From positions 1-38,710 of IMG/VR virus record IMGVR_UViG_3300009129_000039: DNA of 38,710 bases, one strand, 5' to 3'. Positions 20,212 through 27,273 of the stretch are shown here, in pieces (position 1 is the first letter of the stretch; each line of letters opens with the position of its first letter). The notes below the pieces were generated by a model that saw only the letters and a list, made by a program, of their open reading frames with translations, was not told the DNA's origin and did not search any database. The translations under genes were made by a program, and so were the position numbers. The stretch is from a virus.

Positions 20212-20486
20212 TGGATAAAGGTGATATTGTTACAGTAGTAACAGTGAGTGGAGAGTATGTTGGTATACTTGAATCCTTAGAAGATGGTAATGTGGAACTT
20301 AAAGACCCACGCATGATAGTCCAAACACCCGAGGGTGGTATGGGATTTGCACATGGTATTGCTGTCACTGGAGTAGAGAATCCTGAAGCCACCACATTTT
20401 ATAATGCAGTATTTGTTACCCCGACAAATGACGGAGTAATTAAAGCACATAGAGAAGCAACCACCAGTCTTACGCTGGTGAAGTAA
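20211..20486 (+). CDS. Sm-like (LSm/Hfq-fold) small protein
   Basis: 91 residues. The opening, KGDIVTVVTVSGEYVGILESLEDG, followed by VELKDPRMIV, has the bent five-strand pattern and G-E-Y-V-G turn of an Sm fold, and the later part GMGFAHGIAVTG and FYNAVFVTP is conserved in marine T4-like phages. It may bind RNA, or be a ring-forming structural protein. AAGGAG lies about 8 nt upstream. It shares one base with gene 59. Confidence 0.55.
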   Translation: MDKGDIVTVVTVSGEYVGILESLEDGNVELKDPRMIVQTPEGGMGFAHGIAVTGVENPEATTFYNAVFVTPTNDGVIKAHREATTSLTLVK

Positions 20487-21082
20487 TGACGAGTCGTGAA
20501 GGATACGATGCATACACTTTATACCTTGGTATAAAACTGCATTTCTATTCTAACGATTACGACTTTATTAAATACAATGGTAAAGTCAAAGCAGATATTA
20601 ATTCGTTCATAAAGAGAAAGGACAAATACCATTTCGGCAAACTCTATAAAACCTACAAACAAGAACTACAAGATTTTTATATTGCCAACCTACTGGTTAA
20701 AGACCAATGGGTCGGCGACTTATTAGATAATGAATCAGACAAAGTATATAAGGAATGGAAGAAAAGAAATCAGAAGTTAACTTATATGTTCGAGACAGAA
20801 GTAAACGACTCGCTGTCCGCGGCAAGAAATATCGAAAAGCTGATAGAGGTTAAAGCAGGGCAACACCCAAAACTTTTAAAACGATATCTTGCAAAAGAAG
20901 TATCACCCGAAACAATGTGTATTATGGACGAGATAATTGGATTCAGTAAAGACTGGAATAGACTAATACAAGAGAAGGTCGTATATCCCGAAGTCCATAC
21001 CAAGTTAAACAAGTATAAAGCATTCGTTACATATGACCATGCAGTATACAAGAAGAGATTAATAGAGTTATGCTCCACATAG
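20486..21082 (+). CDS. 59: Helicase loader gp59
   Basis: 198 residues (T4 gp59 is 217). The N-terminal GYDAYTLYLGIKLHFYSNDYD...YNGKV and RRKDKYHFGKL-type segment (KRKDKYHFGKLYKTYK) align with T4 gp59, as does the IANLLVKDQWVGDLLD that follows. It loads the gp41 helicase on forked DNA and binds gp32. Position between 33 and 32 is the same as in T4 apart from the glycosyltransferase-like gene inserted after it. It overlaps that gene by 13 bp. Confidence 0.85.
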   Translation: MTSREGYDAYTLYLGIKLHFYSNDYDFIKYNGKVKADINSFIKRKDKYHFGKLYKTYKQELQDFYIANLLVKDQWVGDLLDNESDKVYKEWKKRNQKLTYMFETEVNDSLSAARNIEKLIEVKAGQHPKLLKRYLAKEVSPETMCIMDEIIGFSKDWNRLIQEKVVYPEVHTKLNKYKAFVTYDHAVYKKRLIELCST

Positions 21083-21819
21083 TAGGAAATGGCCCAAGCA
21101 GAAAGCAGTATGACTTAAACTCTTTCGAAGAGTGGTGGGGTTGTAATGCAATCTATAGAGAAGGGATTTATCCTAATATACTTTTCTGTTTAGATATTCC
21201 CGTCCAACATGATGCAATAGAAAAAGGCATACTAGAACACTGCCCGATTGCCATGGGTGACTGGTATGGTGCGATGGATATATCTCACTATGAAGAGATA
21301 GAAGAAGTGTATACGATTATGGGAGCGAAGATAATAACGAACCGTTCCGAGTCCGATACTCATTTTATTGCACAAGGTGAAGGGGAAGACGAAGTGTATC
21401 TTACTTGCTATAATATAGTCCCCCCAAATGAGAACATTATTATGTATAATAATGAGAAGCTCAAGAACACTTTTTGTGGTATCAGTGCATTAGGATATGC
21501 AGCTTATAACGGATACAAAGAAATTACTTTAGTAGGGTTTGATGCATTAGACCCTGATATACAAGATTACGATAATGCGTTAAAAGGCTTAGATATAAGT
21601 TCTTATGCGCATAAATATACAGAGGAACATGCAGTATTTACTATACAGAAATACCAGTTTGTTTCTTTATTGAAAGACGACTTGTTTAAAGATATAGCGG
21701 TTTACTTTAAAAACCCTATTGACGAAGACAAGAAAGTCGTGTATAATGAACTTACTTATTATGAAAATAGTAAGGAAAGGTGGGTATTAGGAGAGAGTTC
21801 TCTTTTTACCTTTAGATAA
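21070..21819 (+). CDS. DUF115/sialyltransferase-like glycosyltransferase
   Basis: 249 residues beginning HIVGNGPSRKQYDL, with WWGCNAIYRE and PNILFCLD following. This is the nucleotide-binding start of the DUF115/MptE-like and GT-A-like family, which includes flagellin- and LPS-modifying glycosyltransferases. GISALGYAAYNGYKEITLVGFD in the middle is the second conserved block. It probably moves a sugar from a nucleotide-sugar to a surface glycan or to DNA bases. It is inserted between genes 59 and 32, which are neighbours in T4, and overlaps gene 59 by 13 bp. Confidence 0.7.
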   Translation: MLHIVGNGPSRKQYDLNSFEEWWGCNAIYREGIYPNILFCLDIPVQHDAIEKGILEHCPIAMGDWYGAMDISHYEEIEEVYTIMGAKIITNRSESDTHFIAQGEGEDEVYLTCYNIVPPNENIIMYNNEKLKNTFCGISALGYAAYNGYKEITLVGFDALDPDIQDYDNALKGLDISSYAHKYTEEHAVFTIQKYQFVSLLKDDLFKDIAVYFKNPIDEDKKVVYNELTYYENSKERWVLGESSLFTFR

Positions 21820-21837
21820 AATGTTAATAAAATGCGA

Positions 21838-21843
21838 TATAAT
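21838..21843 (+). promoter_or_regulatory. -10 element before gene 32
   Basis: TATAAT at 21838-21843, 20 bp before the gene 32 ATG; no TTGACA-like -35 is present. It may be a T4-middle-type promoter that needs an activator; no MotA box can be named with confidence. AGGA lies about 9 nt before the ATG. Confidence 0.4.
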
Positions 21844-21863
21844 GCATATACGAGGAAAATACT

Positions 21864-22763
21864 ATGTCTACATCATTAGATAAGTTACGGGCAGCAATGG
21901 AAACTGCCTCTCCTACTCAAGGAGAAAAAAAGTCCTATTCCGATGACAGATTTTGGAAACCCGAACTCGACAAGAGTGGTAATGGGTTTGCAATAATCCG
22001 TTTCCTACCTACCCCCGAAGGTGAAGAAATGCCATGGGTCTCTTATTGGGATCACGGCTTTCAAGGGCCAGGCGGTTGGTATATTGAGAAGTCTTTAACG
22101 ACTCTTAATAAACAAGACCCTGTGTCCGAATACAATACTACATTGTGGAATACTGGGATAGAAGCAAACAAAGAGATTGCACGAAGACAGAAGCGAAGAC
22201 TTCACTATGTGTCAAACATCTATGTTGTTTCAGACCCTAAGAATCCCGACAATGAAGGTAAAGTATTCCTTTACAGATACGGTAAGAAAATCTTTGAACA
22301 GTTGAAGGAAGCAATTTCCCCAGCATTCGAAGATGAGAAAGCAGTTAATCCTTTCGATTTGAGAGGAGAAGGTGCTAACTTCAAAATCAAAATCAGAAAA
22401 GTCGATGGTTATTGGAACTACGATAAATCAGAATTTGATTCTGCAAGTCCATTGTTTGATGACGAAAATCAGTTGAATGATATATATACTTCTGTTCATT
22501 CGTTGTCAGATATTATCTCACCCGAAGAATTTAAATCTTATGACGAGTTGAAAACTAAACTCGAAAGGATTTTAGGACTGACGGGTGGTGTTAGTAATTC
22601 TACAGCTGAATCTATTGCAGAAGACCAAGACGAAGTGCCTTGGGCAGATGTCAATAAAGAGACAGTTGCAGAAGAACCAGTAATTTCAACTGCAGAAGCT
22701 ACAGTCGGTAAAGACGGTGGTGAAGCAATGGATTACTTTAAGAAATTAGCTTCCGACAGCTAA
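21864..22763 (+). CDS. 32: Single-stranded DNA-binding protein gp32
   Basis: 299 residues (T4 gp32: 301). N-terminal LDKLRAAM is the cooperativity domain; WYIEKSLTTLNKQDPVSEYN, HYVSNIYVVSDPKNPDNEGKVF and VNPFDLRGEGANFKIKI are the OB-fold core; the acidic tail ends MDYFKKL. The protein has no cysteine, so the zinc site of T4 gp32 (His and three Cys) is missing, as in cyanophage homologues. It coats ssDNA and organises replication, repair and recombination. A non-coding structured stretch of about 200 bp follows. Confidence 0.95.
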   Translation: MSTSLDKLRAAMETASPTQGEKKSYSDDRFWKPELDKSGNGFAIIRFLPTPEGEEMPWVSYWDHGFQGPGGWYIEKSLTTLNKQDPVSEYNTTLWNTGIEANKEIARRQKRRLHYVSNIYVVSDPKNPDNEGKVFLYRYGKKIFEQLKEAISPAFEDEKAVNPFDLRGEGANFKIKIRKVDGYWNYDKSEFDSASPLFDDENQLNDIYTSVHSLSDIISPEEFKSYDELKTKLERILGLTGGVSNSTAESIAEDQDEVPWADVNKETVAEEPVISTAEATVGKDGGEAMDYFKKLASDS

Positions 22764-22962
22764 TTTCGAATAGGGGTTATCGTGTTACATAATGACCGTC
22801 AGGTGATACAGACGATAACTCACTTGGGCCGTGGAATGAAATGGGGGCACCAAGTAAGGGCAAGGTTAACAGCAAAATCATGCGGGTTAATCGGTTAAGA
22901 ACGGGACTGCTGTAAGGCGTGGGGTGACTTAACACTTTTTTTAAACTATATAACACACAGAT
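22764..22962 (+). ncRNA. Structured non-coding stretch between gene 32 and bS21
   Basis: 199 bp without a gene. Helices seen are: GTTATCGT (22776-22783)/ACGATAAC (22812-22819); ACTTGG-GCC (22822-22830)/GGC-a-CCAAGT (22846-22855); ACAGCA (22869-22874)/TGCTGT (22908-22913); and a possible closing helix GTGTTA (22782-22787)/TAACAC (22930-22935), which overlaps the first one, followed at once by seven T (22936-22942). The last pairing plus T-run could act as a terminator in an alternative fold. It may be the 3' end of gene 32 mRNA, a leader that regulates bS21, or an independent RNA. Confidence 0.5.
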
Positions 22963-23205
22963 ATGCCACAAGTTACGCCTAGAATAAATCCGAAGAATAA
23001 AAATGTCGAACCATTCGACAGGATGCTTCGTAGGTTTAAGAAACAGGTAGAACGAGCAGGCATCATTCAAGAGTGTAGAGATAGAGAGTATTATGTCAAA
23101 CCTAATCAGAAGAGACATAAGAAGAATCAAGATATTACACGGAAGAAAAAGATTGACGCAAAGAAAGCTGCACTAGCAGAATCTCGAAGAAGTTGGATGT
23201 GGTGA
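22963..23205 (+). CDS. rpsU: Ribosomal protein bS21
   Basis: 80 residues. [20 protein letters not shown] followed by [19 protein letters not shown] is a plain bS21 match (E-x-x-x-x-x-L-R-R-F-K-R, then R-x-x-Y-x-K-P-x-x-x-R-x-x-K). It has an extra 10 N-terminal residues and a Trp-rich tail (RRSWMW). bS21 sits on the 30S platform by the anti-Shine-Dalgarno, helps initiation and is rapidly exchanged, so a phage copy can enter host ribosomes. Marine phages are known to carry it. It follows the structured stretch after gene 32 and overlaps the next gene by 3 bp. Confidence 0.9.
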   Translation: MPQVTPRINPKNKNVEPFDRMLRRFKKQVERAGIIQECRDREYYVKPNQKRHKKNQDITRKKKIDAKKAALAESRRSWMW

Positions 23206-23366
23206 TGTCAAAAGGAAGTAAAAGAACAATTCAGAAACCGAAATCTCGGTATGCTAAAATACTATTTGATAAAGATAGTCCCTTTAAACATAAAGTCGTA
23301 AAAGACAAAACCAAATATAATAGGAAAGGTTCTAAGCTGGAACTACAGAAAGACGAGTGCCAGTAG
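23205..23366 (+). CDS. Small basic protein
   Basis: 53 residues, about a third Lys/Arg ([20 protein letters not shown]...). It overlaps the bS21 stop (TGATG), so it is probably co-translated. Its 3' end runs 35 bp into the tape measure gene on the other strand. Similar small basic proteins (MPKGSKR...KPKSRYAKI) occur in marine T4-like phages, with no known role. It may bind RNA or the ribosome, as its neighbour does. Confidence 0.55.
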   Translation: MSKGSKRTIQKPKSRYAKILFDKDSPFKHKVVKDKTKYNRKGSKLELQKDECQ

Positions 23367-25671
23367 GCTCTGGATTTGTTGTTGACGGGTCTTGCATTCT
23401 AACCATATTAGAAGCACTATTATTTTGAACTGCAACTGCATTCATTGGTGGTATGTAGCTTCCACCAGCACCATAGGTGTTTAAGTCACTTAGGTATTTT
23501 TGTTGTTCTGCTTCGTCCCGAGCATCTTTAAGTCTATCCCCGTCTGCCCTATCAGCTGCTGCTGCTCTTTCATCTCGGAAGGAAGATTGATAGTCGTCAC
23601 CCGTGACTTCACCAACGCCTTCATCATAATTCGCTTCCATATGCGCAAGTTCCCTATCGGCGTCTGTAGTTTGCATTGCATTATATTCTTCCATGCTTAC
23701 ACCTAGTTCTTTTGCATGGGCAGCGTCTTTTTCTTCTTCGGTTAATTCTTTAGATGCAATATAATCGTCTCTTGTTTTAAGTTCGTCTGTTGCTCTATCT
23801 GCCTTGAATTGTTGGATAGATTTTTCAATGAGAATATCATCTTCGGAGCCATGATCTGCGTCGCGTTGGTCTTCTCGAAATTGCATGAATTTTGCTTTTC
23901 CACCGTCTTCTATAAGGTCTTCTGTATCAACACCCGCTTCATGTAAATCATCGATTGTCGCCTGTTTGAACAGTCTTTCATCTTGTTTTTTATCGAATTC
24001 CCTGTCTGCTAATTTTTCATCTAGCTTTTTAATTTCATCATCAGCCTCATGTTTCTGGGCCAAGAGTTCTTCATCTGATTTTGCTTGGAACTCCGCTTCC
24101 TCTTGCACACGCTCGAGGGCTTCTGCTGCTTTCTCTTTAGTAAGGTTCCTGATTTCTCTACGACTCATACCTTCGAGTTCACCGTTAGCTCTCATTTCAT
24201 CAATTTCTGCTTCGGCTTGTTTGTTTGCCTCATCGGTCAATGCTTGTTTCTTGGCCTTTCTTTCTTCAATACCTTTTAACTCTTCTTCTTCAGCATCAGA
24301 AGTAAGACCTAAGATTGATTTAATCTTTAATACCTTTTCTCGAATGAAGTCAGATATATCTTGCCAGATATTAGAAAAGAAGTCTGCGATATTACCCACA
24401 ACCGCTTTGACTTTATCTATCATTGCAGTAATCTTTTCTGATATAGTTGTTTTAATAGATTCGAAGTTTTGGACTAAGAACATAATACCCATTACAAGAG
24501 CTGCTACTGCTAACCCTATTAATAATGCAATACCAATTATTGGTGCAGCTGCAATCATCATACTAACTGCAGAGGCAATTAATCCTGCGACAAATGCAAT
24601 ACTAGATATTATAAGTGCTGGGAGAGCCATTAAGAATGCTGCTGCAGATTTCCCCATTTGTTTTATGGTTCCCCACAATCCTTTCATCATTGCTGGGAAG
24701 TTTTTTATCCATGCAATAGTCGCTGCTCCCATTGCCTTTGCACTCTCTTTCATTCTTCCACCTAAGTCGGATAACTTCTCCATGGAAGAATTAAAACCAT
24801 CAGCTAATTTAGAACCAGCTTTAGATAGTCTAGAACCAGCTTTAGGAACTTCAGCTGAACCATCTTCTATATCACCTCCAGCTGCAGATAGTATACCACC
24901 AGCTTGAGAAACTTTTGAACCACCTTCTTCTGATTTATCTTTTGCGTCTTCAGCTCCCTGACTAAATGGCCTAAATATCCTACCCATTTTTTCACTGAAT
25001 TTTAAATCTCTAAATCCTTTCGTAGCTTTTTTATCACCGTCCTCTATAAGAGTTTCAGTTCCACCCCACCAGTCTGCCATCTTCTGGCCGGGATTGAATT
25101 CCTTACCAAAGAATTTTGTTGCACCTGCGATAGCATTGTTTGCAACTTTGAACGGAGTTGCAATGAGTGTTCCAACTGCTTTCACTTTATCCATTGCATC
25201 ACCAGTCATTTCACCAAGGTCTAATAGACCACCAGTTAATTCTTTAATGGCACCACTTGCAGAACCAAGGGATTTACCCATAGTTCCGTCAACTTGGATT
25301 TTACCCATAGACTTTCCGAGTTCGTCTAAGGGTTCGAAGACTCCTTCTGTTGCACTCCAACCTTCTTTCATGGTTGCGTCCATGGTCTTTTCGAATTGGG
25401 CTAGAGAGACACCTCTTGAAGCTGCCATTCTTTCTCTATTTGCAACTTCTAATGCGTCTGCCTTTTCCTTTGCCTGCATGGCCTTGATGCCAGATTCAGC
25501 TGCAGCATTTAGTTTCTCAGCAGATTTTTTATAAGTATTAGCGTTAGCCTTCGTCCACCTTTCAAGGGCGTCTGTCCTATCTTGTTGCAATTTCTCGGAT
25601 CGTTGTTGATCCTTTTTTAGAAATGCATCGGCTTGCTTACTCGAGCGACCGTCTTCGTCTTTTTTTGCCAT
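23332..25671 (-). CDS. Tail tape measure protein
   Basis: 779 residues. Highly charged coiled-coil N- and C-terminal parts flank a continuous hydrophobic stretch (about 342-401, AAAFLMALPALIISSIAFVA and onward), as in tape measure proteins that insert into the host membrane. Ala/Lys/Glu repeats after 450 are almost wholly helical. At 1.5 A per residue it would span about 115 nm, near a T4-sized tail. It is the last gene of the minus-strand late operon and follows gp26 and its frameshift extension with two small genes between. It corresponds in role to T4 gp29, though sequence likeness to gp29 cannot be seen by eye. Confidence 0.75.
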   Translation of the reverse strand: MAKKDEDGRSSKQADAFLKKDQQRSEKLQQDRTDALERWTKANANTYKKSAEKLNAAAESGIKAMQAKEKADALEVANRERMAASRGVSLAQFEKTMDATMKEGWSATEGVFEPLDELGKSMGKIQVDGTMGKSLGSASGAIKELTGGLLDLGEMTGDAMDKVKAVGTLIATPFKVANNAIAGATKFFGKEFNPGQKMADWWGGTETLIEDGDKKATKGFRDLKFSEKMGRIFRPFSQGAEDAKDKSEEGGSKVSQAGGILSAAGGDIEDGSAEVPKAGSRLSKAGSKLADGFNSSMEKLSDLGGRMKESAKAMGAATIAWIKNFPAMMKGLWGTIKQMGKSAAAFLMALPALIISSIAFVAGLIASAVSMMIAAAPIIGIALLIGLAVAALVMGIMFLVQNFESIKTTISEKITAMIDKVKAVVGNIADFFSNIWQDISDFIREKVLKIKSILGLTSDAEEEELKGIEERKAKKQALTDEANKQAEAEIDEMRANGELEGMSRREIRNLTKEKAAEALERVQEEAEFQAKSDEELLAQKHEADDEIKKLDEKLADREFDKKQDERLFKQATIDDLHEAGVDTEDLIEDGGKAKFMQFREDQRDADHGSEDDILIEKSIQQFKADRATDELKTRDDYIASKELTEEEKDAAHAKELGVSMEEYNAMQTTDADRELAHMEANYDEGVGEVTGDDYQSSFRDERAAAADRADGDRLKDARDEAEQQKYLSDLNTYGAGGSYIPPMNAVAVQNNSASNMVRMQDPSTTNPEPTGTRLSVVPA

Positions 25672-25682
25672 TGGTTAAAGCC

Positions 25683-25904
25683 TTATTCTTCTTCTTTTAA
25701 TTCTTCTTCTACTAAAAGTGAAGCTTCAGTTTTATCAACTTGTTCTTGCCATAGTTCTAAAGCTCTATCATATGAAGCCTTTGCAGACTCATATTGTAGT
25801 TCGTCCAGTTCGTCCTTGTTAGGTTCTACTGGTGCGTTATCCTTTAGACTTTCAAGATGATTTGAATCATCATGTGATTCATTTATTGTTTCTTCTTCTG
25901 CCAT
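25683..25904 (-). CDS. Small acidic protein
   Basis: 73 residues, strongly acidic, with two helical parts (YESAKASYDRALELWQEQVD and a Glu-rich tail). AGAGGA lies 8 nt upstream. It is located between the membrane protein and the tape measure and may be a tape-measure partner or chaperone. No family recognised. Confidence 0.6.
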   Translation of the reverse strand: MAEEETINESHDDSNHLESLKDNAPVEPNKDELDELQYESAKASYDRALELWQEQVDKTEASLLVEEELKEEE

Positions 25905-25929
25905 TTTGTTTTCCTCTACTAATTAAAAA

Positions 25930-26313
25930 TTAATCACTCTTATTGGTAGCATGTTCTTTTGCAGCGGAATTGACATATAGTCCAAACCAAGCTGCTCCAG
26001 CACCAACCAATATTGAAAGTAGTCCACTTTGTTCCATTGTTGGTTCAGCTAAATCCAAAAACCACATTACAACATAGTAAATTAAGAATATGTAAACACT
26101 TAAAAATGCTCTTGGCCATATTCTCCAACTATCAATCATTGCTGATAAATGAATCCACTTCTGATAGGGGTTGACCTTACCGTCATGTTCTAATTCAAAA
26201 ATCTGCTGTTTTAATGCAGCGTTCTCTTGAATCATCTCCATAAATTTAGATAAATCTATTTCAACTTCATTTCTCGACATGTCTCCACTAAACTGTTCTC
26301 GTGAATCTGCCAT
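25930..26313 (-). CDS. Membrane protein, possibly holin-like
   Basis: 127 residues. An N-terminal soluble coiled coil (VEIDLSKFMEMIQENAALKQ) is followed by two membrane segments (AFLSVYIFLIYYVVMWFLDL and LLSILVGAGAAWFGLYV). The GAGAAWFGLYVNS end resembles small membrane proteins often annotated as holins in marine phages. It has GGAG 6-10 nt upstream. Its position between the gp26 frameshift ORF and the tape measure also allows a role with the tape measure's membrane segment. Two readings: holin, or tail-associated membrane protein. Confidence 0.6.
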   Translation of the reverse strand: MADSREQFSGDMSRNEVEIDLSKFMEMIQENAALKQQIFELEHDGKVNPYQKWIHLSAMIDSWRIWPRAFLSVYIFLIYYVVMWFLDLAEPTMEQSGLLSILVGAGAAWFGLYVNSAAKEHATNKSD

Positions 26314-26344
26314 AACTTATTTCTCCTCATTTAAAATGCAAGAG

Positions 26345-27246
26345 CTATCTGCTTCTTGCTTTTTGGGCACGAGCTTTTTCTCGTTCCCGTTCTTCTTCTA
26401 AATGTTGAAGTAATAATTTAATGTAAATTTCCCTTTCCCATGGCATCATGTCATCTAACTCTCTAAGAGAGTAGCCATGATGTTGCATCATTTGAAAGTT
26501 TGTGTTTAAATAGTTTATTAGACTATCATGAGAAAGGGCTACTAGAAAAAACTTTGTAAACCTACTAATTCAGTTCTAATTTCCTTTCCACACACTTTAC
26601 ATTCTGTTTCGACTTCCTTCTTCAATACTGGTATGCCTTGAAAAAATGCAGTTAACAATTCTAATTGAGTCATTGTTAGTGTCTCAACAAATTCGTTTAG
26701 TTCATTTGTAGAACTATCTCGAACTGTGTAGACCTCTTCCTCATCAAATATTGTCACCATACACTGCTTCAGCATTTCAATAGTTTGAGCTCCTCCCTCA
26801 AGGTGTTGTGTTGCTTCTACATCACTTATCCTTGGGTATCTTAACTCAATTCCTAATTCATCACTAATCATAATTTTGTGTTCAGGTTCGTCTCCTACTA
26901 CTTCCACATCATCTAAATTAACAACTGCCTCTCCATTCCCTCCTTCACATTTGGGGTCGTGGCAAGACAAGGTTACTGTTGCTGTTTCTCCTACCGATAC
27001 TGATCGAACTTTAAGGAACAAATATTCCATGTCGATAACAGGTAACTGTTTGGATTTAACCTTTCCGAAAGTTACTGCTTCGATAAGGTCTTGCACTGCA
27101 ACAAACATTGCTTCATCCTTTTCTTGTTCCTGAGCAAGCATTAATACTTTTTGCTCTTTAACTAGAAATGGTCGAAACTCCACTTCTGAACCGTCACTTG
27201 GAAGTATGCATTTATACTTCGGTGCGGTCTGCTTTGGTAAAGCCAT
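26345..27246 (-). CDS. 26: gp26 -1 frameshift product (gp26 plus C-terminal extension)
   Basis: If the ribosome slips by -1 at T TTT TTC (minus strand, 26551-26545), translation passes the TAG at 26544-26542 and continues 66 codons to the TAG at 26347-26345, giving 300 residues. The extension holds MQHHGYSLRELDDMMPWEREIY and a Glu/Arg-rich coiled coil. This H-x-x-S/P-x-x-E-L-D-x-M pattern resembles the C-terminal domain made by frameshifting in tail assembly chaperones (lambda GT, P2 E'). The extension has no ATG with a Shine-Dalgarno, so separate initiation is unlikely. It may correspond to T4 gp51. Confidence 0.7.
26472..26551 (-). promoter_or_regulatory. Programmed -1 frameshift site
   Basis: The slippery heptamer T TTT TTC (26551-26545) is in the right phase (codons TTT TTC, then TAG). 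One base after it, AGTAGCC begins a 7-bp stem that pairs with GGCTACT about 70 nt downstream (26477-26471). Inside it are ATAGT/ACTAT and ATGATG-CAA-CATCAT hairpins. Heptamer, stop next to it, open downstream frame and stem make this a strong candidate. Confidence 0.7.
26542..27246 (-). CDS. 26: Baseplate hub / tail assembly protein gp26
   Basis: 234 residues (T4 gp26: 208). FRPFLVKEQKVLMLAQEQEK, a VTFGKV segment, IDMEYLFLKVRSVSVGE and a late CKVCGKE zinc-like motif are the pattern of the T4 gp26-type hub proteins in marine phages. It starts the tail-assembly part of the operon. The Shine-Dalgarno AGAGG lies 7 nt upstream. It ends ...LQSFF-stop, on a slippery run, and is the main (unshifted) product. 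Confidence 0.8.
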   Translation of the reverse strand: MALPKQTAPKYKCILPSDGSEVEFRPFLVKEQKVLMLAQEQEKDEAMFVAVQDLIEAVTFGKVKSKQLPVIDMEYLFLKVRSVSVGETATVTLSCHDPKCEGGNGEAVVNLDDVEVVGDEPEHKIMISDELGIELRYPRISDVEATQHLEGGAQTIEMLKQCMVTIFDEEEVYTVRDSSTNELNEFVETLTMTQLELLTAFFQGIPVLKKEVETECKVCGKEIRTELVGLQSFF

Positions 27247-27273
27247 AATATACCTCTTTATGTGGTGTTAGAA

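Noticed and set aside
22777-23130. Minus-strand open frame opposite bS21 and its leader
   Set aside because: It is the complement of a clear bS21 gene and of the structured stretch; Leu/Ile/Ser-rich shadow.
23885-24907. Long plus-strand open frame of 340 codons opposite the tape measure gene
   Set aside because: It is Ser/Ile/Ala-rich, as expected for the complement of a Lys/Glu/Ala-rich helical gene. The minus-strand gene has the operon context, domain pattern and start.
25094-25534. Plus-strand open frame of 146 codons opposite the start of the tape measure gene
   Set aside because: Same shadow effect; no ribosome-binding site and no family likeness.
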